DNA of 64,000 nucleotides from Microbacterium timonense (GCF_900292075.1 NZ_OLMV01000001.1:1-64000), one strand, 5' to 3'; positions 1 through 9,038 are shown, counted from the first letter of the stretch. The notes: generated from the letters alone by a model not told the origin. Program-made: numbers and translations.

Positions 1-127
1 CTTCCCGTCGATCGAGATCGTGGAGGCGCACCGCGAGACGAAGGTCGATTCGCCCAGCGGCACCGCTGTCCGCACCGCGGAGCTGATCGCCGCCGCGCGC
101 GAGGCGGTCGGGCCCGTCGAATCGCCG
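1..127 (+). repeat. Exact 127-bp copy of internal dapB sequence at the window edge
   Basis: Bases 1-127 are identical to 499-625 inside dapB, encoding the region around the catalytic H131/K135 of DapB. Identity stops sharply at 128 (G here, C at 626). The copy is in frame with dapB, so an open frame runs from 20 into the gene, but the real DapB start is at 137. The segment is a fragment and not a second functional gene. The length of exactly 127 and the position at the very edge suggest an assembly-graph overlap and not a biological duplication. Confidence 0.9.
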
Positions 128-136
128 GATGGAAGC

Positions 137-952
137 ATGACGACACGCGTGGCCATCGTGGGCGGCACGGGCAAGCTCGGTGGGATCATCCGCGACGCCG
201 TCCAGGCCGAGCCGGGGTTCGAGGTGTCCAGGGTGCTGTCGTCGCGGTCGCAGCTGGACGAGCTCGACGGCGCCGACCTCGTCGTCGACGCGTCGACGCC
301 GGCCGTCTCCATCGATGTCGTCCGGGCGGCAATCGAGCGCGGCATCAACGTGCTCGTGGGAACATCGGGCTGGTCGGCGGAGCGCATCGCGCTGGTCCGC
401 CCGCTCGTCGAGGCGGCGGGAACGGGTGCCGTGTTCATCCCGAACTTCTCGCTGGGCTCGGTCCTCGGCTCGGCGCTGGCCGCCGCGGCCGCACCGTTCT
501 TCCCGTCGATCGAGATCGTGGAGGCGCACCGCGAGACGAAGGTCGATTCGCCCAGCGGCACCGCTGTCCGCACCGCGGAGCTGATCGCCGCCGCGCGCGA
601 GGCGGTCGGGCCCGTCGAATCGCCGCACGTCGACCAGCGCGCCCGCGGGCAGCAGGTCGCGAGCGTGCCCATCCACTCGCTGCGACGCCCCGGCGTCATC
701 GCGCGCCAGGAGACCATCCTCTCGGGTCCGGGGGAATCGCTCACCATCGTCCATGACACCGCGGAGCCCGCGCAGGCGTATGCCCCCGGCATCCGGCTGG
801 CGCTGGCGGCCGCCCGCGACGCACGGGGAGTGATCGTCGGCCTGGACAGCCTGATCGACATCGGGATCGGGCGCCGCAGCGCGCCGTCCGAAGAGCCGCC
901 GGTCGCCGAGGGCGGCGTGCCCGGGCAGGTCGCCCGCGCCACCGGCGCATGA
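137..952 (+). CDS. dapB: 4-hydroxy-tetrahydrodipicolinate reductase (DapB)
   Basis: Cytosolic NAD(P)H-dependent reductase of the diaminopimelate/lysine pathway, acting on the product of DapA. It is 271 aa from ATG 137, which gives the normal N-terminus MTTRVAIVGGTGKLGG with the Rossmann loop GGTGKLGG. The catalytic motif EAHRETKVDSPSGTA is present, with H131 and K135 corresponding to the His and Lys of the family signature. The frame is open upstream to 20 only because a copied internal fragment precedes it, so the longer 310-aa reading is rejected. The C-terminus carries a short Pro/Gly/Ala-rich tail beyond the usual fold. The stop overlaps the start of the next gene (ATGA), implying translational coupling. 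Upstream sequence, including any promoter, is not trustworthy because of the edge duplication. Confidence 0.93.
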   Translation: MTTRVAIVGGTGKLGGIIRDAVQAEPGFEVSRVLSSRSQLDELDGADLVVDASTPAVSIDVVRAAIERGINVLVGTSGWSAERIALVRPLVEAAGTGAVFIPNFSLGSVLGSALAAAAAPFFPSIEIVEAHRETKVDSPSGTAVRTAELIAAAREAVGPVESPHVDQRARGQQVASVPIHSLRRPGVIARQETILSGPGESLTIVHDTAEPAQAYAPGIRLALAAARDARGVIVGLDSLIDIGIGRRSAPSEEPPVAEGGVPGQVARATGA

Positions 953-1395
953 GCGCGCGCATCGGCGTCGTCGTGATGACGGCGCTGCTCGCGCTGTACA
1001 TCGTCCTCGTCGGACAGCGCGCGTGGCTGCTGATCGCCAGCGGCGACGGTGTGGCCGTGGCCATGGGCCTCGCGCTGGTGGTGCTCCCGCCCATCGCGGT
1101 GTGGGCGATCGGCCGCGAGCTGTGGTTCGGCGTACGCGCCCAGCGGCTGGGACGCCGGCTGGAGGCCGAGGGGGCGCTGCCGCAGGAAGAGGTCGCCGTG
1201 CGCCCCAGCGGACGGGTGCGCCGGGAGGACGCCGAGGCGCTGTTCCCCGCGTACCGTGCCGACGTCGAACGCGACCCCGGAGACTGGCGGGCGTGGTTCC
1301 GCCTGGGCCTCGCCTACGATGCGGCCGGCGACCGGCGCCGCGCTCGCGAGGCGGTGCGCACAGCCATCCGGCTCGAGAAGCAGCACCCCGCCTGA
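949..1395 (+). CDS. Small membrane protein with a C-terminal TPR-like helix pair
   Basis: 148 aa, overlapping the dapB stop by ATGA. Two hydrophobic segments (about residues 7-27 and 35-57) form a membrane hairpin. They are followed by a charged, Arg-rich cytosolic part ending in a single tetratricopeptide-like repeat, visible as WRAWFRLGLAYDAAGDRRRA (about residues 111-130). No catalytic motif is seen. Coupling to dapB is positional and says little about function. It could be a small scaffold or envelope protein; I recognise no named family. Confidence 0.75.
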   Translation: MSARIGVVVMTALLALYIVLVGQRAWLLIASGDGVAVAMGLALVVLPPIAVWAIGRELWFGVRAQRLGRRLEAEGALPQEEVAVRPSGRVRREDAEALFPAYRADVERDPGDWRAWFRLGLAYDAAGDRRRAREAVRTAIRLEKQHPA

Positions 1396-1434
1396 TCGTT
1401 TCGGCCGGCGGTGCACGCGACGCGCTGTCGCGGG

Positions 1435-2379
1435 TCAGGATGCCGCGGGCACGGCCGCCGCGACGGCCTCCTCGACCGTGCGGTGCGTGAAGGCGAAGCC
1501 GGATGCCTCCAGAACGTCGGGCACGACGTGGGCGTCCGCCGTGAGGATCGCCTCCGTGGCGTCCGCCCCCAGCACGAGCTTCATCGCCCACACCGGCGCG
1601 CGCAGCAGGAACGGGCGGTTCAGACGCATGGCCACCGCGAATCCCAGGTCGTTGGCGGTCGCCCGTGTCGGCCCGGTCAGGTTCACGGGTCCCGTGATCC
1701 CCGCGTCGATCACATGCCGGATTCCACGCACCTCGTCCTCGAGTGAGATCCACGGCCAGACCTGCGTCCCGCGGCCGATGGGGCCGCCCAGGCCCAGCCG
1801 CGTGAGCAGGAGGAGCGGTTTCAAGACGCCGTCCGCGTGGACGACCGGGGCGGTGCGCACCACTGCCACCGGGGCATCCGGTCCCGCCGCGAACGCGGCA
1901 GCCTCCCACTCGCCGCACAGGTCCGCCAGGAACGACTCGCCGCGGGGGGAGTGTTCGCTGAGGCGCCGGCCCGGGGCTGAGCCGTAGTAGCCGACGGCCG
2001 AGGCCGACACGAGACGGGGCGCGTCCGTGCCGAGCTCGCGCAGGGCGCGCGCGAGCGCGCGCGTGGGGGTGATGCGCGACCACAGCAGCGTGCTCTTGTA
2101 CGACGGCGTCCACGGGAATCGTCCGATGCTCGCGCCGTTGAGCCCGACGACGGCTTCGGCTCCGTCGAGCACGCCGGGATCCAGAGGTGCCGCCGTGGTG
2201 AGCCATTCCACCTCGTGCGCCGCGCGGGCCGGCCGGCGTACGAGCGTGGTCACCTCGATGCCGTCGGCACGCAGGCTCGCCACCAGCGCCGAGCCGATGA
2301 GCCCCGACGACCCGGCGACGACGACCCGGCGGGCCCGCAGACCCGCTCCGCCGTCGCCGGAGCTGCCGGGTTCAGGCAA
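1435..2379 (-). CDS. TIGR01777-type NAD(P)-binding epimerase (YfcH-like)
   Basis: 314 aa on the minus strand. The N-terminal Rossmann motif VVVAGSSGLIGSALV, then NGASI and SAVGYYGS segments and a C-terminal DUF1731-like end (LRAPVWAMKLVLGADATEAIL) are typical of the TIGR01777 subfamily of extended SDR proteins. The physiological substrate of this family is generally unknown. The most plausible start is TTG at 2379, which overlaps the stop of the upstream OsmC gene, so the two genes are probably translationally coupled. No ATG/GTG lies between there and the Rossmann motif. The 3' end converges with the gene ending at 1395. Confidence 0.85.
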   Translation of the reverse strand: MPEPGSSGDGGAGLRARRVVVAGSSGLIGSALVASLRADGIEVTTLVRRPARAAHEVEWLTTAAPLDPGVLDGAEAVVGLNGASIGRFPWTPSYKSTLLWSRITPTRALARALRELGTDAPRLVSASAVGYYGSAPGRRLSEHSPRGESFLADLCGEWEAAAFAAGPDAPVAVVRTAPVVHADGVLKPLLLLTRLGLGGPIGRGTQVWPWISLEDEVRGIRHVIDAGITGPVNLTGPTRATANDLGFAVAMRLNRPFLLRAPVWAMKLVLGADATEAILTADAHVVPDVLEASGFAFTHRTVEEAVAAAVPAAS

Positions 2380-2797
2380 GCGTCGCCTCGAGGGTGATCT
2401 CGATGCCGGCGAGCGCCTGCGAGACGGGGCATCCGGCCTTCGCCTCCTGGGCGATGCGCTCGAACTCCTCCGGGTCCAGACCGGGCACCACCGCGTTGAC
2501 GTTGAGGTGGCTGCCGGTGATGCCGGTTCCCGGCTTGAACGTGACCGACGCGGTCGTGTCGATCGACTCCGGGGGAGTGCCGTTCTCGGCCAGGGCCAGG
2601 GAGAAGGCCATGCTGAAGCATGACGCGTGAGCGGCGGCGATGAGCTCCTCGGGGGTGGTGACCGACGTCGACCCCTCGCTGCGGGCCTTCCAATTGACGG
2701 GGAAGGTGCCCAGGCCCGACGACACGAGCGTGGTCTCGCCGGCTCCGTCGAACAGGCCGCCCTTCCAGGCGGTGGTTGCTTCGCTGGTGACGGTCAT
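2372..2797 (-). CDS. OsmC-family hydroperoxide reductase
   Basis: 141 aa, the full length of an OsmC/Ohr domain. The family reduces organic hydroperoxides through two redox cysteines. They are present here as C60 in the segment AAAHASCFSMAFSLAL and C123 in AKAGCPVSQAL. The order and context match OsmC more than Ohr. A purine-rich GGAGG lies just upstream of ATG 2797. A TAGGCT -10-like element about 50 nt further upstream on the minus strand could serve as promoter. It is the first gene of a two-gene unit with the overlapping epimerase gene, which suggests a shared stress-related transcript. Confidence 0.9.
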   Translation of the reverse strand: MTVTSEATTAWKGGLFDGAGETTLVSSGLGTFPVNWKARSEGSTSVTTPEELIAAAHASCFSMAFSLALAENGTPPESIDTTASVTFKPGTGITGSHLNVNAVVPGLDPEEFERIAQEAKAGCPVSQALAGIEITLEATLA

Positions 2798-2898
2798 GGG
2801 AGGCCTCCTCGCTCGCGGCGCGCCCGCTTCCTGCAGGCGTCTCGCGTCAGCCTAATCGCGGGGGATGCCGCGCCGCGACGGGTTGCGCCACCGCGATG

Positions 2899-3480
2899 TC
2901 AAGCCGATGCGGGCCGCGTGCGGCCCACGATGCCGGCCCGCTGCAGCACGAGGTAGAGCTGGCAGCCGAGGCACAGTCCGAACGCGGCGTTGAGGAATGC
3001 CGCGACGAAGGCCGCAGCTGCGGCGACGACCAGCGCCCACGGCACGCCGCACAGGTGCAGCACGAGCCCGACGCTCACCACGAACAGGCCCACCCCCTGG
3101 GCGAATCGCGGCGGGCGTGGGTCCTCGCGCTCCTTCGGCGGAGCCAGCCGCGGCGCCACGACACGGCGGTAGAGGACGCCCCACGGCGCGGTCCGCGGCG
3201 ACACGACGCCCCACAGGAACAGCAAGGCGATCACCACGAGGAGCAGGAACGCGGGGTCGAGGATGCGCTGCAACGGCGAGGCGAACGAGATGAGCCACGG
3301 TGCATCGCCGGCCGAGTACGCGAAATCCACGCCGCCGAACGATCCGAACAGCGGCGTCGCCCCGAACAGCCGTGCTGTCGACAGGCCGGTCAGGCCGAGG
3401 AACACGTCCACGAGCAGCAGGACGGAGGTGATGCCCGCGGCGAAGCGCGGCCCCCTGGGGTCGATGCCGCCGTCAGACAT
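2899..3480 (-). CDS. DUF4395 integral membrane protein with CLGC motif
   Basis: 193 aa with the DUF4395 layout: N-terminal IDPRGPRFAAGIT, two to three membrane helices, a second PPRFAQGVG half-repeat, two more helices, and a conserved C-x-x-C pair (C170 and C173, CLGC) near the C-terminus. The paired cysteines and the overlapping upstream thioredoxin-like gene suggest a membrane thiol-redox partner, perhaps handing electrons to the thioredoxin-like domain. That role is inference; the family has no established biochemical function that I know of. ATG 3480 lies inside the end of the upstream gene (8-nt overlap). Confidence 0.85.
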   Translation of the reverse strand: MSDGGIDPRGPRFAAGITSVLLLVDVFLGLTGLSTARLFGATPLFGSFGGVDFAYSAGDAPWLISFASPLQRILDPAFLLLVVIALLFLWGVVSPRTAPWGVLYRRVVAPRLAPPKEREDPRPPRFAQGVGLFVVSVGLVLHLCGVPWALVVAAAAAFVAAFLNAAFGLCLGCQLYLVLQRAGIVGRTRPASA

Positions 3481-3910
3481 TGGCGTCCGCAGCGGTCAGC
3501 CGGTTCAGCTCCAGCTCGATGACGTCGCGTCCCGGGGTTCCGCCGAACCGAGTCTGGACGACCCCGTCGCGGTCGAGCACCAGCGTCGTCGGCGTCTGCA
3601 GCACGCGGAAGTGCTTGGCGATGTCGGGCCGGTGGGTCAGATCCACGTCCAGGTGCCGCACGCCGGGGTGGTCGTCGGCGATCGCCGCCAGCGTGCGATG
3701 CACACCGGGACAGCGGGCGCACATCTCCGTGCTGAACTGCAGCAGCGTCGCCACGTCGCCGAGTCCGTCGGCGCCGAGACGGTGCGGGTCGATCACCTCG
3801 TGATCGATGTCGCGACGCGCACGCGAGGGACGACGGGTGAGCAGAGCGCCGACGGCGAATGTCGCCACGAGCAGCGCGGCCAGTGAGATCAGGGCTCCGA
3901 CCAGGGTCAC
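3473..3910 (-). CDS. Membrane-anchored thioredoxin-like protein, CARC active site
   Basis: 145 aa. Residues about 2-24 form one N-terminal membrane helix or uncleaved signal anchor, followed by a thioredoxin fold with active site C64-A-R-C67 in [12 protein letters not shown] and the cis-Pro segment [10 protein letters not shown]. An outward-facing thiol oxidoreductase is likely. The CARC dipeptide differs from the CGPC of cytosolic thioredoxin and suggests a different redox potential. The start is GTG 3910, placed just after a TAGCCT -10 element, so the mRNA is probably nearly leaderless. It overlaps the DUF4395 gene, forming a two-gene redox unit. Confidence 0.85.
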   Translation of the reverse strand: MTLVGALISLAALLVATFAVGALLTRRPSRARRDIDHEVIDPHRLGADGLGDVATLLQFSTEMCARCPGVHRTLAAIADDHPGVRHLDVDLTHRPDIAKHFRVLQTPTTLVLDRDGVVQTRFGGTPGRDVIELELNRLTAADANV

Positions 3911-4052
3911 AGCAGATCAGGCTAACCCTTTCCGGATGCGCGCGGGCCGGAAACGCGAAGATGACGTCCCCGCCGTAACACAGATCGGCGCGACGGCGGC
4001 CCCTCGGCGCGGGCTGGAGCCGGCGGCATCCCTCGCCGGTATCGTGGCAGCC

Positions 4053-4862
4053 GTGACGACGCCGATCCCGACTCCGTACGAAGACCTCCTGCGCGACGTG
4101 CTCGAACACGGGACCCACAAGGACGACCGCACCGGCACCGGGACCACGAGCGCCTTCGGCCGTCAGATCCGGTTCGACCTCTCGCAGGGCTTCCCGCTCA
4201 TCACGACCAAGCGGGTCCACTTCAAATCCATCGCCTACGAGCTGCTGTGGTTCCTGCGAGGCGAGTCGAACGTCGCCTGGCTGCAGGAGAACGGTGTCAC
4301 CATCTGGGACGAGTGGGCGGATGCCGAGGGCGAGCTGGGACCGGTCTACGGCGTCCAGTGGCGCTCCTGGCCGACACCCGCGGGGGAGCACATCGACCAG
4401 ATCGCGCTCGTCGTGGACCAGATCCGGGCGAACCCCGACTCTCGACGGCTCATCGTGTCGGCGTGGAACCCGGCCGACATCCCCGACATGGCGCTTGCTC
4501 CCTGCCACGCGCTGTTCCAGTTCTACGTGGCCGACGGGCGGCTGTCGTGCCAGCTGTACCAGCGCAGTGCCGATCTCTTCCTCGGCGTGCCGTTCAACAT
4601 CGCCTCCTACGCGCTGCTCACGCTCATGGTCGCGCAGCAGACCGGTCTGGAGCCCGGCGACTTCGTGTGGACCGGCGGCGACTGCCACATCTACGACAAC
4701 CACCTCGAGCAGGTCCGCGAGCAGCTGACGCGGGAGCCCTATCCGTACCCGACCCTGCGGTTCGCGCGGAAGCCCGACTCCCTCTTCGACTACCGGTACG
4801 ACGATTTCGTCCTCGAGGACTACCAGCACCGTCCGGCGATCCGTGGTGCCGTGGCGGTATGA
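4053..4862 (+). CDS. thyA: Thymidylate synthase (ThyA)
   Basis: Converts dUMP to dTMP using methylene-tetrahydrofolate, giving dihydrofolate for the next gene, folA. It is 269 aa from GTG 4053, close to the E. coli length of 264. Visible motifs include the Arg-rich N-terminal phosphate loop DDRTGTGT, the catalytic C151 in [28 protein letters not shown], and the dUMP-binding [10 protein letters not shown]. The start is favoured over upstream ATGs because a TATCGT -10 element lies 7 nt before the GTG (leaderless) and the N-terminus then matches the family. Its stop overlaps the folA start. Confidence 0.96.
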   Translation: MTTPIPTPYEDLLRDVLEHGTHKDDRTGTGTTSAFGRQIRFDLSQGFPLITTKRVHFKSIAYELLWFLRGESNVAWLQENGVTIWDEWADAEGELGPVYGVQWRSWPTPAGEHIDQIALVVDQIRANPDSRRLIVSAWNPADIPDMALAPCHALFQFYVADGRLSCQLYQRSADLFLGVPFNIASYALLTLMVAQQTGLEPGDFVWTGGDCHIYDNHLEQVREQLTREPYPYPTLRFARKPDSLFDYRYDDFVLEDYQHRPAIRGAVAV

Positions 4863-5413
4863 GCTCGCCGCGGACGCAAGGCGACGAGCCGGTGCGCGCC
4901 GGTGGCATCGGCCTCATCTGGGCCGAGGCGGCGGGCGGGGTCATCGGGGCGGCGGGCGGCATGCCGTGGCACGTCCCGGAGGACCTGGCCCACTTCAAGA
5001 CGGTCACTGCGGGAGCCTCCGTGGTCATGGGCCGGAAGACCTGGGATTCACTGCCGCCGCGCTTCCGCCCTCTGCCCGGCCGGCGCAACATCGTCGTGAC
5101 CCGGAACGCCGCCTGGACGGCCGACGGTGCCGAGCGCACCGGGTCCCTCTCGGAGGCCCTGGGCCATGCGGCCGACGCGTCGAGCTCGCGGATCTGGGTG
5201 ATCGGGGGCGGTGAGCTCTTCCGCGAGACCATCGACATGGCCGACGTGCTCGAGGTCACCGAACTCGATCTCGACGTGGCCGGTGACACCCTGGCCCCTG
5301 CCCGAGGCGGCTTCATCCTCGCCGCTGCGTCACCCGAGGAGGGCTGGGCGACGTCGGCCTCCGGCATCCGCTACCGGTTCCTGACCCTCGTTCGAGCGAC
5401 CGGCGGCCAATAG
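4859..5413 (+). CDS. folA: Dihydrofolate reductase
   Basis: Regenerates tetrahydrofolate after thymidylate synthesis. It is 184 aa from ATG 4859, overlapping thyA by ATGA. The substrate-site motif [15 protein letters not shown] contains the acidic residue equivalent to E. coli Asp27. It is followed by the NADPH-binding [12 protein letters not shown] and [10 protein letters not shown] segments, and [11 protein letters not shown] near the C-terminus. The thyA-folA coupling is a common arrangement that keeps the two folate steps together. The first about 15 residues are a variable extension. Confidence 0.95.
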   Translation: MSSPRTQGDEPVRAGGIGLIWAEAAGGVIGAAGGMPWHVPEDLAHFKTVTAGASVVMGRKTWDSLPPRFRPLPGRRNIVVTRNAAWTADGAERTGSLSEALGHAADASSSRIWVIGGGELFRETIDMADVLEVTELDLDVAGDTLAPARGGFILAAASPEEGWATSASGIRYRFLTLVRATGGQ

Positions 5414-5423
5414 GCTGGCCGCC

Positions 5424-6188
5424 ATGGCGAAGACCGTACTGATCACCGGCGCGAGCTCCGGACTCGGCGCCGAGTACGCCCGCCAGCTCGCGGCGCGCGG
5501 AGCTCATCTGGTGCTCGTCGCCCGCGACCGCGCGGTGCTCGAAGACAACGCCGCGCAGCTGCGACGTGCCTACGGTGTCGAGGTCGAGATGCTCCCGGCC
5601 GACCTGCTCACGCCCCGGGAGCTCGAGAAGGTCGTGGCGCGCGTGGCCGACGAGTCGCGTCCCGTCGAGATGCTCGTCAACAACGCGGGATTCGGTCTGC
5701 CGCTGGCCTTCGAACGCAACGACATCTCGGACGAGGTCGATCATCTCCGACTGCATGTCGAGGTCCCGATGCTTCTGACGCACGCGGCACTGGGCCCGAT
5801 GCTCGCGCGAGGTCACGGCCGCATCGTCAACATCGCGTCGGTGGCCGCGTTCATCCCCCGCTCCACCTACGGTGCGTGCAAGGGATGGCTGGTGAGCTTC
5901 AGCAGGTGGGCCAACGGTCGCTACGCGGGATCCGGGGTGACGGTCACGGCCGTCTGTCCGGGCTACACGCACACCGATTTCCACCACCGGATGGGTCTCC
6001 CACCGGGGGAGGAGGGCGTTCCCGCGGCGCTGTGGCTGGACGCACGCGCCGTCGTGCGGGACTCGCTGCGGGACGTCGCGCGCGGCGCGGCCGTATCGGT
6101 GCCATCCTTGCGCTACAAGCTCCTGACGGGGCTGGCACGGCTGGCACCCCCGTCGTGGGCGGCGCGCGTGGGCGAACGCGGACGGTGA
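5424..6188 (+). CDS. Short-chain dehydrogenase/reductase (SDR)
   Basis: 254 aa classical SDR. The nucleotide-binding motif TGASSGLGAEYA is at the N-terminus, NNAG follows, and the catalytic Ser139, Tyr149 and Lys153 lie in NIASVAAF and YGACK. The C-terminal region VPSLRYKLLTGLARLAP resembles SDRs assigned to acyl or fatty-alcohol type substrates, but the substrate cannot be read from sequence. A TAGGCT -10 box lies 7 nt before ATG 5424, so translation is probably leaderless. It starts 10 nt after folA but likely has its own promoter. Confidence 0.9.
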   Translation: MAKTVLITGASSGLGAEYARQLAARGAHLVLVARDRAVLEDNAAQLRRAYGVEVEMLPADLLTPRELEKVVARVADESRPVEMLVNNAGFGLPLAFERNDISDEVDHLRLHVEVPMLLTHAALGPMLARGHGRIVNIASVAAFIPRSTYGACKGWLVSFSRWANGRYAGSGVTVTAVCPGYTHTDFHHRMGLPPGEEGVPAALWLDARAVVRDSLRDVARGAAVSVPSLRYKLLTGLARLAPPSWAARVGERGR

Positions 6189-6239
6189 TCGCGCGGCTCA
6201 GACGCACGCCGGGGTGCGGCATCCCGATAACCTGAAGAC

Positions 6240-7217
6240 ATGACGCATACGGGCAACCCCTTCGGACAGGTGCTCGTCGCGCTCGTCACCCCCATGACGG
6301 CCGACGGCGAGGTCGACTGGCCCGCCGTCGAGAAGCACATCGACGACGTCATCACCGCCGGCGCCGACGGCATCGTCGTCACCGGCACCACCGGTGAGAC
6401 GTCGACCCTCACCGACGCCGAGAAGATCCGTCTCGTCGAAGTCGGCAAGGATGTCGCGGCGGGGCGGGCGAAGATCATCACCGGTGGCGGATCGAACGAG
6501 ACCGCCCATGCGATCGAGTTGTACAAGGCGAGTGAGAGGGCCGGCGCCGATGGCATCATGATCGTCACGCCGTACTACAACAAGCCCACGCAGGCGGGCA
6601 TCCTCACGCATTTCCGGCTCGTCGCCGACGCGACCGATCTGCCCGTGATCCTCTACGACATCCCCGGTCGCACGGGCGTGCCGATCCGGTACGAGACGAT
6701 CCTGCGCCTGGCCAAGCACCCCAACATCCTCGCGATCAAGGACGCCAAGGGCGACTTCAGCGAGGTGAGCCGCGTGCTCAACCAGACCGATCTCATGTAC
6801 TTCTCCGGCGACGACGCCAACGTGCTGCCTCATCTCGCGATCGGCGCGACCGGCCTCATCGGCGTGACGGCGAACATCGCCGCGCAGCCGTACCGGGTGA
6901 TCGTGGATGCCGTCAACCGGGGCGATCTGAAGGCCGCCACCGCCGCGCACATGCAGCTTGAGCCGCTGGTGCGTGCGGTCATGACCCACGTCCCCGGCAC
7001 CGTGTCGGCGAAGTACATCCTGCACGGCCTCGGCCGCATCGGCAGCCCGCGCGTGCGGCTGCCGCTGGTCGGACCGGAGGAATGGGAAGCGGCGAAGATC
7101 GAGGACGAGCTCGCTCTGGTCCGCGAGGTCCCCGGCGCCGACTTCTCCAACTTCCGCCCCGACCGCAACGCCGCCGCCGGCGGCGCGCTGCCGAAGGTCT
7201 CCGGCACGACGAGATGA
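6240..7217 (+). CDS. dapA: 4-hydroxy-tetrahydrodipicolinate synthase (DapA)
   Basis: Condenses pyruvate and aspartate semialdehyde, the first committed step to diaminopimelate and lysine. It is 325 aa, slightly longer than the 292-aa E. coli enzyme because of a C-terminal tail. The Schiff-base Lys167 lies in ILAIKDAKGD, with the TGTTGE pyruvate-binding motif and YYNKPTQ (family catalytic Tyr region). A TAACCT -10 element ends exactly 7 nt upstream of ATG 6240, a leaderless arrangement. dapA precedes the RNase J gene, a conserved actinobacterial neighbourhood. Confidence 0.96.
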   Translation: MTHTGNPFGQVLVALVTPMTADGEVDWPAVEKHIDDVITAGADGIVVTGTTGETSTLTDAEKIRLVEVGKDVAAGRAKIITGGGSNETAHAIELYKASERAGADGIMIVTPYYNKPTQAGILTHFRLVADATDLPVILYDIPGRTGVPIRYETILRLAKHPNILAIKDAKGDFSEVSRVLNQTDLMYFSGDDANVLPHLAIGATGLIGVTANIAAQPYRVIVDAVNRGDLKAATAAHMQLEPLVRAVMTHVPGTVSAKYILHGLGRIGSPRVRLPLVGPEEWEAAKIEDELALVREVPGADFSNFRPDRNAAAGGALPKVSGTTR

Positions 7218-7361
7218 CCACGACGCGTGCCGTGGCCGACGCCGGCGGCACGTGAGCGAGGACGCGCACGACCGCCGCAGCGAAACAGGCGGCGCACGAG
7301 AATCAGATGAGAGGGGCGCCGCCGCCGGCGGTGTGTCGAAATCGCCCTGAGGAGGCCGCAC

Positions 7362-9038
7362 ATGCCCACCACCCCGTACGATCCGCCGGAACTCGAGGCC
7401 GGGACGCTCCGGGTCATCCCCCTGGGCGGCCTCGGCGAGGTCGGCCGCAACATGACCGTGTTCGAGTACGGCGGCAAGCTGCTGGTCGTGGACTGCGGCG
7501 TGCTCTTCCCCGAGGAGCACCAGCCCGGCGTGGACCTCATCCTCCCGGACTTCGAGCCGATCAAGGATCGCCTCGACGACGTCGTCGGTGTCGTGCTCAC
7601 CCACGGTCACGAAGACCACATCGGCGCCGTCCCGTACCTGCTCAAGCTCAAGAGCGACATCCCGCTCATCGGCTCGGGGCTCACGCTGGCCCTGACCGAG
7701 GCGAAGCTCAAGGAGCACAGGATCAAGCCCTACAGCCTCACGGTCGCCGAGGGCCAGCGCGAGAACCTCGGGCCCTTCGAGCTCGAGTTCGTCGCGGTGA
7801 ACCACTCGATCCCCGATGCGCTCGCCGTGGCGATCCGGACGCCCGCCGGTCTGGTGCTCGCCACGGGCGACTTCAAGATGGACCAGCTGCCGCTGGACGG
7901 CCGGCTGACCGATCTGCGCGCGTTCGCGCGGCTGGGAGAGGAAGGCGTGGACCTGTTCCTCGTCGACTCGACCAACGCCGACGTCCCAGGCTTCACCCCG
8001 CTGGAGCGCTCGATCGGGCCCGTCCTCGACCAGGTGATCGGCAAGGCGCCGCGCCGCGTGATCGTGGCGAGCTTCTCCAGCCACGTGCACCGCGTGCAGC
8101 AGGTGCTGGACGCCGCCGCCGCCCACGGGCGCCGGGTCGCGCTGCTGGGCCGCAGCATGGTGCGCAACATGACGATCGCCGAAGAGCTCGGGTACCTGCA
8201 CGTACCCGAAGGCGTGCTGATCGACTACAAGAAGGCGCGCGACCTGCCCGACGACCAGATCGTGTACATGTCGACGGGCTCGCAGGGAGAGCCGATGGCG
8301 GTGCTGAGCCGCATGGCGAATCTCGATCACGCGATCGAGCCCGGGCCCGGCGACACCGTGATCCTCGCCTCGAGCCTCATCCCCGGGAACGAGAACGCGG
8401 TGTACCGCGTGATCGACGGGCTCACAAAGCTCGGCGCCAACGTCGTGCACAAGGGGAACGCCAAGGTGCACGTGTCGGGTCACGCCGCCGCCGGCGAGCT
8501 GCTGTACTGCTACAACATCCTGAAGCCGCGTAACGTGCTGCCGGTGCACGGCGAGTACCGGCACCTGATGGCCAACGCCCGGCTCGCGCAGGACACCGGG
8601 ATCGCCGCAGAGCGCACGCTGCTCGGCGAGAACGGGACCGTCATCGACCTGAAGGGCGGCGACGCGCGCGTCGTCGGCCAGCTGGACCTCGGCTTCGTGT
8701 ACGTCGACGGGTCCACCGTCGGCGAGATCACGGACGCCGACCTCAAGGATCGCCGCATCCTCGGCGAAGAGGGCTTCATCTCGGTGATCGTCGTCGTGGA
8801 CGCCTCGACCGGCAAGGTGATCTCGGGCCCAGAGGTGCACGCGCGGGGCTTCGCCGAGGATGCCGCGGTGTTCGAAGACGTGAAGCCGAAGATCGCGGCG
8901 GCGCTGGCCGAAGCCGCCAAGTCCGGGGTGCGGGACCAGCACGCCCTCTCGCAGGTCGTGCGCCGGACCATCGGCCGCTGGGTCAACCAGTCGCTGCGCC
9001 GCCGTCCCATGATCGTTCCGCTCGTGATCGAGGCGTGA
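7362..9038 (+). CDS. rnj: Ribonuclease J
   Basis: 558-aa metallo-beta-lactamase/beta-CASP ribonuclease with 5'-3' exo- and endonuclease activity in mRNA decay and rRNA maturation. The metal-binding motif THGHEDHIGAVPYL lies in the lactamase domain, followed by GDFK, the beta-CASP segment with STGSQGEPMAVLSRMA, and HVSGHAAAGEL. The RNase J C-terminal domain is complete. Unlike many neighbours it has a good Shine-Dalgarno (GAGGAGG) upstream of ATG 7362 and a 144-nt gap after dapA, so it is leadered. Confidence 0.96.
   Translation: MPTTPYDPPELEAGTLRVIPLGGLGEVGRNMTVFEYGGKLLVVDCGVLFPEEHQPGVDLILPDFEPIKDRLDDVVGVVLTHGHEDHIGAVPYLLKLKSDIPLIGSGLTLALTEAKLKEHRIKPYSLTVAEGQRENLGPFELEFVAVNHSIPDALAVAIRTPAGLVLATGDFKMDQLPLDGRLTDLRAFARLGEEGVDLFLVDSTNADVPGFTPLERSIGPVLDQVIGKAPRRVIVASFSSHVHRVQQVLDAAAAHGRRVALLGRSMVRNMTIAEELGYLHVPEGVLIDYKKARDLPDDQIVYMSTGSQGEPMAVLSRMANLDHAIEPGPGDTVILASSLIPGNENAVYRVIDGLTKLGANVVHKGNAKVHVSGHAAAGELLYCYNILKPRNVLPVHGEYRHLMANARLAQDTGIAAERTLLGENGTVIDLKGGDARVVGQLDLGFVYVDGSTVGEITDADLKDRRILGEEGFISVIVVVDASTGKVISGPEVHARGFAEDAAVFEDVKPKIAAALAEAAKSGVRDQHALSQVVRRTIGRWVNQSLRRRPMIVPLVIEA

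Noticed and set aside
20..136. A 39-residue N-terminal extension of DapB
   Set aside because: It is the translated copy of an internal dapB segment at the window edge. The conserved DapB N-terminus starts at ATG 137.
6198..8942. A 914-codon minus-strand open frame opposite dapA and rnj
   Set aside because: It is a shadow of strong G/C third-position bias. The plus-strand genes have clear family motifs.
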